Shown here: piece after piece, positions 6,904-12,829 of the stretch
Numbering within the stretch: position 1 is the first letter of the stretch
Layout: each line of letters begins with the position of its first letter
Source of the DNA: Anaerolineae bacterium
Lineage (GTDB): Bacteria > Chloroflexota > Anaerolineae > J102
Assembly: GCA_026992375.1 (NCBI GenBank)
Contig: JALXAF010000301.1
Span: 1-17,257, forward strand
DNA: 17,257 nt
Direction of reading: 5' to 3'
Program-made: the position numbers and the translations under genes
The notes under the pieces: model-generated
Told to the model about the DNA's origin: nothing
Databases searched by the model: none
Seen by the model: the letters and a program-made list of their open reading frames with translations, nothing else

Positions 6904-7872
6904 TCACGCCGTGCTGAAACCATCGCGACTTTGCAGCCACAGATACCCCGAGACTGTCATCAGCACGATGATGGCGCCCGCCCACTGCCAGGGCGTTGTC
7001 AGACGCTCGTTCAGCAAAAACCAGCCCAGGGTGATGGTCACGAGCAAACGCAGGGGCATGACGCTGGTGATCAACGCCGGATTAGCCCCGCCCACAGCCG
7101 AGATCTGCATGATGTTGCCCAGCACCTGAATGCCGAAGATGAAGCCCAGCGCATAAAACAGGCCCGACGGCGAAGCCGTCCCCCACCGACTCCAATCCTC
7201 GCCCGCGCCCACCGTCAGGATGAGATAGGTCAGGGCCAGGGCCAGACTCTGCTGGAAGAGAATCATGCCGCTGCTGGCCTCCCGGCGGCGACTGCGCCGA
7301 ATCATCTGGAAATAGGTGGCGAGCATGGTCATCGAAAACGCGGCCAGCGCCAATCCCGCCACATCTTTGGGCGAAAAACCCGCGAACACATCGCTCCAAT
7401 CGACGATGAGCACCAGCATCGCCCCGAAGGTGGAAAGCATCAGCGCCCGGTAGGTGTAGCGTGGCGTGGGCTCTCCGAAGAACATCGCACCCAGAATCGC
7501 CACCATGAAGGGCGTGAGCAGATAGATCAGCTGCACCCAGGTGGCCCGGGTCATGTCGATGGCGAGGATGTTGGAAATCGAGCGGGCGATGACGAAGAAC
7601 ACCAGGACCAACAGGGCTTTGGAATGAAAAATGAGGCTGAGGATTTCAGTCCACGGGCGGCTATCCTTGCGCCGGATCACCCATAAACTGGCCAGTAAGG
7701 TCGCCGACGTGCTGAGGAACAGCAATGAGAATTTGGGAACTTCGGCGATGGCGCGTTTGGCGAACACCGGATAAGCGCCGAAGATCAAATGCCCCATCAC
7801 GCCCATCCAAATGAAAATCCAGATTGATGACGCGGGAGATGCGCTATGAGATCGATTAGGAGGAGAGGTCAT
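6904..7872 (-). CDS. EamA/DMT-superfamily transporter
   Basis: The 322-residue protein is almost entirely hydrophobic, with about ten membrane segments arranged as two similar five-helix halves. The first half starts at FIWMGVMGHLIFGAYPVFAK. It ends around YLLTPFMVAILGAMFFGEP, with the conserved Pro and the Glu of the first EamA half. The second repeats the pattern at MPLRLLVTITLGWFLLNERL. Family members export or import metabolites such as amino acids or nucleotide-sugars; the substrate is not predictable. A minus-strand promoter candidate lies 36 nt or so upstream. No Shine-Dalgarno sequence precedes the ATG. It shares its upstream region with the divergent protease gene. Confidence 0.88.
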   Translation of the reverse strand: MTSPPNRSHSASPASSIWIFIWMGVMGHLIFGAYPVFAKRAIAEVPKFSLLFLSTSATLLASLWVIRRKDSRPWTEILSLIFHSKALLVLVFFVIARSISNILAIDMTRATWVQLIYLLTPFMVAILGAMFFGEPTPRYTYRALMLSTFGAMLVLIVDWSDVFAGFSPKDVAGLALAAFSMTMLATYFQMIRRSRRREASSGMILFQQSLALALTYLILTVGAGEDWSRWGTASPSGLFYALGFIFGIQVLGNIMQISAVGGANPALITSVMPLRLLVTITLGWFLLNERLTTPWQWAGAIIVLMTVSGYLWLQSRDGFSTA

Positions 7873-7891
7873 AAGTAACGAGATTTGGATG

Positions 7892-7922
7892 TTGGCGTCG
7901 ATGAGCGTCCTCGCAGTATACT
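7892..7922 (+). promoter_or_regulatory. Weaker candidate promoter for the HtrA gene
   Basis: TTGGCG (7892-7897), a 19-nt spacer and TATACT (7917-7922) face the protease gene. Spacer length and -35 match are suboptimal. The -10 shares the AGTATACT palindrome with the opposing promoter, so the two would compete for polymerase. Confidence 0.35.
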
Positions 7923-7943
7923 AGCCTCATCCCATTTGATCAA
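7915..7943 (-). promoter_or_regulatory. Candidate promoter for the EamA gene
   Basis: On the minus strand TTGATC (7938-7943) is followed by a 17-nt spacer and TATACT (7915-7920). The predicted start would give a leader of about 36 nt. The -10 lies within the 8-bp palindrome AGTATACT (7915-7922), which also offers a -10 to the plus strand. Confidence 0.5.
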
Positions 7944-7971
7944 AGTGCCCAGTCTTTGACGCTTCCTCCGC

Positions 7972-9207
7972 ATGATGACTCGAAATCCTCTTTTCTGGCT
8001 TATCGCACTCCTGTTCGCAATCATCTTCGCCTGCGCCCTGGGCTATGGCCTGGGCGTCGCGGTGGGCGGACGCGCCATCGGCCCGACGCCGACCGCAGCG
8101 CCCGTCGCACGCCCGGCGGCTCCCACTGCCACGCTCCCGCCGCCAACGCCCACGCCAGCGTCGACGCCCACATCAGCGGCTGCAGCCCCACCGCCCCAGA
8201 TCAACGCATTTCATCTGGAGCAGGATCTCATTGACATCTATCAGAAATCCGCACCATCGGTGGTGAACATCACCACCCAAATCTTGCGCACCGATTTCTT
8301 CTGGGGCGCTGTGCCCGAAGAGGGTTCGGGCTCGGGCTTCGTCTGGGATGATCAGGGGCATGTCATCACCAACTACCACGTCGTCGAAGACGCGCACAGC
8401 ATTCAGGTGAGCTTTGCGCCCGGTGTGGTTTTGCCCGCCAAAGTGGTGGGAGCGGACCCTGCCAATGATCTGGCCGTCATCCAGGTGGAAAACCCGCCTG
8501 CGGACGTCAACCCGCTGCCCCGAGGCGATTCCGACGCCTTGCAGGTGGGGCAGATCGTCGTCGCCATCGGCAACCCCTTTGGCCGCTTCCAGCGCACCAT
8601 GACATCGGGCATCGTCAGCGCCCTGGATCGCACCATCAAGGTGCAGGAAGGCCGGGTGCTGCGCAAAATCATCCAGACCGACGCGGACATCAACCACGGC
8701 AACTCGGGCGGCCCCCTCATCGATTCCTCGGGCCGAGTCATCGGCGTCATCTCCGCTATCTACTCGCCCACCGGAGCCAACGCGGGCGTGGGCCTGGCCA
8801 TCCCCATCAACAAGGCCAAACGCGTGGCCCCCGTCCTCATCGAGAAAGGCCATTTCGCTCATCCCTGGCTGGGCGTCGAGCATCTGGGCTACGAGATCTC
8901 GCCCTATCTGGCCCAGCGCCTGAATCTGCCCGTGGATCACGGCCTGCTCGTCGCCAAAATCTATGAGGATTCCCCCGCCCTGAAAGCGGGCGTCCGTCCC
9001 GCCAATGACGAAGTCATTCTGGGCAACTACCGCTATCTCATCGGCGGCGACATCATCACAGCCATCGACGGCGTTCCACTAAACACCTGGGAAGACCTGG
9101 ATGCGTATCTGCAAGAAGACGCAGAGGTGGGCCAGACCGTCACCCTGGACATCATCCGCGACGGCCAACCCATGCAGATTCAGGTGACCCTGGGCGAAGA
9201 GCCGTAA
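7972..9207 (+). CDS. HtrA/DegP-type membrane-anchored serine protease with PDZ domain
   Basis: The 411-residue protein has an N-terminal signal anchor (about 7-33), then a Pro/Thr/Ala-rich linker (37-75). A trypsin-like domain follows with the full triad: H136 in TNYHVV, D166 in ANDLAVI and S245 in GNSGGP. A C-terminal PDZ domain (about 300-408) includes GLLVAKIYEDSPALKAG and GGDIITAIDG. It should act outside the cytoplasmic membrane, degrading damaged proteins or processing substrates. The residue before GNSGG is His (H242), where many homologs have Pro or Arg. It is close to the usual length for a one-PDZ HtrA. Two tandem ATGs (7972, 7975) open the frame. No Shine-Dalgarno sequence is seen. 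Confidence 0.95.
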   Translation: MMTRNPLFWLIALLFAIIFACALGYGLGVAVGGRAIGPTPTAAPVARPAAPTATLPPPTPTPASTPTSAAAAPPPQINAFHLEQDLIDIYQKSAPSVVNITTQILRTDFFWGAVPEEGSGSGFVWDDQGHVITNYHVVEDAHSIQVSFAPGVVLPAKVVGADPANDLAVIQVENPPADVNPLPRGDSDALQVGQIVVAIGNPFGRFQRTMTSGIVSALDRTIKVQEGRVLRKIIQTDADINHGNSGGPLIDSSGRVIGVISAIYSPTGANAGVGLAIPINKAKRVAPVLIEKGHFAHPWLGVEHLGYEISPYLAQRLNLPVDHGLLVAKIYEDSPALKAGVRPANDEVILGNYRYLIGGDIITAIDGVPLNTWEDLDAYLQEDAEVGQTVTLDIIRDGQPMQIQVTLGEEP

Positions 9208-9280
9208 GTTGGGCGCGTCCAAACAGAGACGGATAAATTCGGCCAGCTCAACAGGATTTCAGGGGGTATTGGCTTTACCA

Positions 9281-9309
9281 GACCAGCCGGAATGCAAATC
9301 CGGCTGGTC
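9281..9309. other. Perfect 11-bp hairpin after the HtrA gene
   Basis: GACCAGCCGGA and TCCGGCTGGTC pair around a 7-nt loop, about 75 nt after the protease stop. No T tract follows, so a classical intrinsic terminator is doubtful. It could still define the 3' end of the transcript or be another repeat. Confidence 0.5.
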
Positions 9310-9552
9310 GCAGAGAGCTCTCAGGGCGGATTGCATGAATGTTCACAAATTCAGTACTTCACGACTTTCACTGACCCACCGATTTGAAATCAGGGCCAAG
9401 GGCCTGCGGCCGCCTGTCTGCCTGCGCAGACAGACGCCTTTCGCGCCGAAAATGTCCCTGAAGAGGGACATGCGGCGGAACGCCTTGAGACCTGAATTTA
9501 TTCGGCGTGTACTTGAGGATGAAATCGTGATCTACTGAAATTAAATCGGTCA

Positions 9553-9699
9553 TAGCGGCGTTCGCCACGTCCGCCCGGCGATGAAGTCGCCTACAGGTGC
9601 GACGCACTTACCGCAGGCTCAAGTGCGTCGCACCTTTGAGCTAGCCCCGCAGGGGCGCTGTTTCTAGCCGGGGGACTTCACCCCCCGGCGCTGGCGGCG
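9553..9699. repeat. Composite palindromic repeat, copy B (interrupted)
   Basis: It is the second copy of the unit at 101-229. The blocks 9553-9590 and 9644-9699 are conserved. The middle, which in copy A holds the ACAGCGCC arm and the CCGGATAAATCCGG hairpin, is replaced by the GGTGCGACGCACTT palindrome (9596-9634). It ends about 40 nt before the hydantoinase -10 box. Confidence 0.85.
9596..9634. repeat. GGTGCGACGCACTT palindrome nested in copy B
   Basis: Perfect 14-bp arms, GGTGCGACGCACTT (9596-9609) and AAGTGCGTCGCACC (9621-9634), enclose an 11-nt loop. The same arms occur at 15109-15161 around an unrelated loop, which marks this as a dispersed family. Confidence 0.85.
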
Positions 9700-9740
9700 G
9701 GCGCTGACTCGACAGATTCTCCATCTCGTCCCTTGCGAGA

Positions 9741-9746
9741 TATAAT
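9741..9746 (+). promoter_or_regulatory. -10 box of the hydantoinase gene
   Basis: A perfect TATAAT lies 46 nt before the ATG at 9793, but no good -35 is seen at 16-18 nt. A start of transcription near 9753 would exclude the in-frame upstream TTG at 9733 and supports translation from 9793. Confidence 0.45.
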
Positions 9747-9792
9747 CGAAAACAAAACATCCTCCCCTCCCCCATTTTTCATAAATCGCGCC

Positions 9793-11478
9793 ATGACTCT
9801 ACTCATTCGCAACGGCATCCTCGTCACCGAACTCGAAACCTTCTCCGCCGACATCCTGGTCGAGGGCGAACGCATCGCGGCCATCGGCCAAAACCTGCCT
9901 GCGCCCGCCGACGCGGAGATCATCGACGCCGCGGGCTGCTACGTGCTGCCCGGCGTCATCGATCCCCACGTACACATCCAGCTCGACACCGGCGTCTTTC
10001 GCACCGCAGACGACTGGGAGACGGGCACGGCCACGGCTGCGCTGGGCGGCGTGACCACGGTCATCGACTTCGCCACCCAGTTTCCGCACCAAACCGCCAA
10101 AGAAGGCGTCGCCGCTCGACACCGCGAAGTGCTGGGGCTGGAGACCGCCGATCTCGATCAGCTCGCCTCCTCCCCGCCGCAGACGCCCCATCCGCCTTAC
10201 ATCGACTACGCCCTGCACTGTATGCTCACCGTCCTGCCCGATGAAGACGAGGAGCTGGACGCGTGGATGCACGACCTGAAAGATGCGGGCGTCAGCGCCA
10301 TCAAAATCTACACCACCTATCGTCCCAACTATTACCAAAACGACGCGGAACTGCTGCGCTCCATGCGGGCCGCGGCCAGGGCCGATCTGGTGGTGATGCT
10401 CCACGCCGAAAACGACGCCATCGTCAGCGACGCCACCCAGCGGCTGGTGGCCGCGGGCAAGACCGACCTCAGCTATCATGGCAAGGCCCGGCCCGGCTTC
10501 GCCGAAGTCGAGGCCGCCCACCGGGCGCTCTTCCTGGCCGATCAGGCCCGGGCCGAGCTCTACATCGTCCACAACTCCGTGGGCCGCACCGTAGAGCTCA
10601 TCGAAGAGGCCCGGCGGCGGGGCCAGCGAGTATGGTCCGAGACCTGCCCCCAATATCTGCTGATGAACGAAACCCGCTACGAAGGGGATGACGCCTGGCG
10701 CTACATCATGCAGCCGCCCCTGCGCGATTCCTACCAGCCCCCTCATCTCTGGCAACTGTTGGCCACCGGCGCGGTTCAATCCTTGGGAACCGATCATTGC
10801 GATTACACCCAGGCGCAAAAACTGGGCCTGCGGCCCCTCCGTGACGCGGCGCTCCAGACGACGCTTTCGACGCTCAGCCCCCTGGAGCGAGACGTCATCA
10901 TCGCCCGCTTCGGCTTTTTCGACGGGCGTCCGCGCTCCCAGGCCGAAACCGCCCACTATCTGAACATCCCCCTGGAGCAGGTGCAGGAAGCGGAGCTTGC
11001 GGCCTTCACCCGGTCGCCCGAGCTGCCCGAACTGGCCATGAACCACATCCTGGACTTGCAGCGCCTCGATTCATCCACCATGCAGCCCCAATTGCCCTTC
11101 ACCCAGACTCCGGGTGGGCTGCCGGGCCTGCAAACCGCCCTGCCCCTGATGATCACCTACGGCGTCATGCCGGGGCACATCGCCTGGCCCGACCTGGTGC
11201 GGGTGATGAGCGCCAACCCCGCCCGCATCTTCCGGCTGGATCATCGCAAAGGCGCGCTGCGCCCGGGCCTGGACGCCGACATCGTCATCTACGATCCTGA
11301 AGGCGAAGACGTCATCACCGACGGCGAACAGGCCACCATCGGCGGCTTCACGCCCTACAGAGGCATGACCGTCATCGGCCGCGTACGCGAAACCATCGTG
11401 CGGGGCCAGCCCATCGTGCGGGATGGCGAGCTGGTCGGGCCCCGGGGCTGGGGCAAATACGTCCCATCCAGAATCTGA
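9793..11478 (+). CDS. Dihydropyrimidinase/hydantoinase with inserted sigma-region-4-like segment
   Basis: The cyclic amidohydrolase opens dihydropyrimidine or hydantoin rings to N-carbamoyl amino acids. All expected dinuclear-metal ligands are present: H59 and H61 (DPHVHIQLD), carboxylatable K171 (SAIKIYTTY), H204 (VMLHAEND), H260 (YIVHNSVG) and D334 (LGTDHCDY). The C-terminal closing motifs NPARIFRL and KGALRPGLDADIVIYDP are also present. The 561-residue chain is longer than the usual 460-480. The excess lies between TDHC (333-336) and TPGGLPGLQT (439-448), where family members have about 20 residues and this protein has about 100. That insert resembles sigma-70 region 4. I start at ATG 9793 (MTLLIRNG). 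An in-frame TTG at 9733 would put the -10 box inside the gene. The gene is convergent with the ABC operon (21-nt gap). Allantoinase is a less likely alternative. Confidence 0.88.
   Translation: MTLLIRNGILVTELETFSADILVEGERIAAIGQNLPAPADAEIIDAAGCYVLPGVIDPHVHIQLDTGVFRTADDWETGTATAALGGVTTVIDFATQFPHQTAKEGVAARHREVLGLETADLDQLASSPPQTPHPPYIDYALHCMLTVLPDEDEELDAWMHDLKDAGVSAIKIYTTYRPNYYQNDAELLRSMRAAARADLVVMLHAENDAIVSDATQRLVAAGKTDLSYHGKARPGFAEVEAAHRALFLADQARAELYIVHNSVGRTVELIEEARRRGQRVWSETCPQYLLMNETRYEGDDAWRYIMQPPLRDSYQPPHLWQLLATGAVQSLGTDHCDYTQAQKLGLRPLRDAALQTTLSTLSPLERDVIIARFGFFDGRPRSQAETAHYLNIPLEQVQEAELAAFTRSPELPELAMNHILDLQRLDSSTMQPQLPFTQTPGGLPGLQTALPLMITYGVMPGHIAWPDLVRVMSANPARIFRLDHRKGALRPGLDADIVIYDPEGEDVITDGEQATIGGFTPYRGMTVIGRVRETIVRGQPIVRDGELVGPRGWGKYVPSRI
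10837..11019 (+). other. Sigma-70 region-4-like helix-turn-helix segment inside the hydantoinase
   Basis: Residues 349-409 of the hydantoinase contain LSTLSPLERDVIIARFG, FDGRPRSQAETAHYLNIP and LEQVQEAELAAFTRSPE. These align without gaps to the region 4 pattern of primary sigma factors recalled from memory: LxTLxxREexVLrLRFGLxDGrxrTLEEVGxxxgVTrErIRQIEaKAL. Conserved are the RFG..DGR turn, the E of the first helix, and the hydrophobic spacing of both HTH helices. Residues that contact -35 DNA in sigma factors (the Arg, Arg, Arg, Gln of TRERIRQ) are replaced by L, Q, Q and E. That suggests a retained fold without ordinary promoter recognition. Homology is inferred by eye. Confidence 0.6.
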
Positions 11479-11499
11479 AGCGACGAGCGCCGCCGCCCG

Positions 11500-12582
11500 T
11501 CACGTCGCCTTGGGCAGGCAATACACCGCGTTTTTGTGGAAGTCGATGTTGATCGCCTTGCCCTCGGGATACACTTCCGCCCGCACCACGTCCGATTCGG
11601 TGGCGATGAGCAGTTGCCCGCCGATCTCCAGATCGTATTCGATGAGCTCGCCCAGGTAGGTGGAGCGACGCACGATGGCGGGGAAGCCAGTCTCGTCCGC
11701 ATCCAGCCTGATGGCTTCGGGCCGCACCACCAGCCGCACCGGCTCGCCCGGCCGACGCTCGTCAGCGGGTTGGGGGATATCCATGACGCCGCCCAGGGCC
11801 TTCACCACCAGCCGGTCGCCTTCCACCCGCACGACCTCTCCATCCACGAAATTGGCTCGCCCGATGAAATTGGCCACGAATTCATTGGCCGGGTGCCGAT
11901 ACACCTCCCACGGGCGTCCCACCTGCTCGATTCGTCCCCGGTTCATCACCACAATGCGGTCGGAAAGCGCCATAGCCTCCACCTGATCGTGGGTGACATA
12001 GACGCTGGTGATGCCCAGTTGTGACTGGATGCGGCGCAGCTCCACCCGCATCTGCTCTCGCAGCTTGGCGTCCAGGTTGGAGAGGGGCTCGTCCAGGAGG
12101 AGCACTTTGGGCTCCATCACCAGCGCCCGGGCCAGGGCCACGCGCTGTTGTTGCCCGCCCGAAAGCTGATTGGGCGCGCGGTTTTCCAGCCCGGTCAGCT
12201 CGGTCAGCTCCAGCACCTGCGCCACCCGCCGTTTGATGTCGGGTTTGGACATCTTCTTGATCTTCAGGCCATAGGCGATGTTTTCGAATACGCTGAGATG
12301 GGGAAAGATGGCGTAGGATTGGAAGACCATGGACATCTCCCGCTTGTCAGGGGGCAGCGGGGCCACGTCTTTGCCATCCAGGATAATCTTGCCGCTGGTG
12401 GGGAACTCGAATCCGGCGATGAGGCGCAGGGTGGTGGTTTTGCCGCAGCCGCTGGGGCCCAGCAGGGTGATGAATTCGCCCCGTTCGATGTCCAGGGAGA
12501 CGTTGTCAACGGCCAGCACTTCGCCGCTGCCGCCGCGGGCGGGGAATTTCTTGACCAGGTTTTGCAGAGAAAGATAAGGCAT
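11500..12582 (-). CDS. ABC importer ATPase (ferric/spermidine/phosphonate type)
   Basis: The 360-residue protein has Walker A GPSGCGKT (42-49), Q-loop Q88, signature LSGGQQQR (140-147), Walker B VLLLDEP (160-166) and switch H198 (VTHD). A C-terminal TOBE-type domain (about 240-355) includes VRLVVRPEAIRL. This layout is shared by FbpC, PotA and PhnT proteins, so the ligand class cannot be fixed from it. It energises the importer encoded upstream on the same strand, but a 247-nt gap containing a hairpin separates it from the permease gene. No Shine-Dalgarno sequence precedes the ATG at 12580-12582. The first residues (MPYLSLQNLVKKF) are a normal start for the family. Confidence 0.93.
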   Translation of the reverse strand: MPYLSLQNLVKKFPARGGSGEVLAVDNVSLDIERGEFITLLGPSGCGKTTTLRLIAGFEFPTSGKIILDGKDVAPLPPDKREMSMVFQSYAIFPHLSVFENIAYGLKIKKMSKPDIKRRVAQVLELTELTGLENRAPNQLSGGQQQRVALARALVMEPKVLLLDEPLSNLDAKLREQMRVELRRIQSQLGITSVYVTHDQVEAMALSDRIVVMNRGRIEQVGRPWEVYRHPANEFVANFIGRANFVDGEVVRVEGDRLVVKALGGVMDIPQPADERRPGEPVRLVVRPEAIRLDADETGFPAIVRRSTYLGELIEYDLEIGGQLLIATESDVVRAEVYPEGKAINIDFHKNAVYCLPKAT

Positions 12583-12692
12583 GGCTATCGATGGTTGATG
12601 AATGAGGGATGGTCACTCTACTGTTTCGGAAATAGGATGATCGCTGGTTGCTGAAGGTTGGCAAAGCCAACGGCGAGTGAGTCTGCAACGGG

Positions 12693-12749
12693 CGTGATGC
12701 GTAATGCGTAATGCGTGAGGTCGTCACGCATCACGAATCACGCATTACG
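12693..12749. repeat. 26-bp imperfect hairpin built of ATGCGTAATGCG units
   Basis: The left arm, 12693-12718, contains tandem CGTGATGCG / TAATGCG / TAATGCG units. The right arm, 12724-12749, is its complement with four mismatches around a 5-nt loop. It sits in the 247-nt space between the permease stop and the ATPase start, so the ABC transcript would fold here. A small hairpin, GTTGGC-AAA-GCCAAC (12657-12671), lies just beside it. Confidence 0.75.
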
Positions 12750-12829
12750 GGATTGGCTCCCCGCGCCGCCTTGGCCGTGAGTCATTTTCATCGGTATCGG
12801 CGTGCAGCCGCTCATGGCGTCTGCTTCAC

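Larger units (their letters stand above)
9208..9792. other. Non-coding repeat mosaic
   Basis: About 585 nt without a convincing gene. It holds a hairpin at 9281-9309, the word ATGAATGTTCACAAA (9335-9349), and small hairpins at 9415-9432 (TGTCTG/CAGACA) and 9453-9470 (TGTCCCT/AGGGACA). Repeat copy B (9553-9699) and a -10 box for the hydantoinase gene follow. Relative to the flank at 75-110, about 190 nt appears inserted between the shared word and copy B. Confidence 0.65.

Noticed and set aside
8695..8712. His before the GNSGG motif of the protease as a sign of inactivity
   Set aside because: The triad and oxyanion motif are intact, and this position varies among HtrA proteins.
9281..9309. 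Rho-independent terminator of the protease gene
   Set aside because: The stem is good but no T tract follows on either strand; kept only as a hairpin.
9209..9538. 109-codon plus-strand open frame after the protease
   Set aside because: It runs through hairpins and repeat sequence, has no recognisable domain and no ribosome site.
101..9699. CRISPR array
   Set aside because: The repeats are few, far apart, themselves strongly palindromic and without regular spacers; no cas gene is present.
9733..9792. Upstream in-frame TTG as the hydantoinase start
   Set aside because: It would place the TATAAT box within the coding region and add 20 residues not typical of the family N-terminus.
9799..11046. 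415-codon minus-strand open frame opposite the hydantoinase
   Set aside because: Antisense shadow of a GC-rich gene; the plus-strand protein has all catalytic motifs and this one has none.
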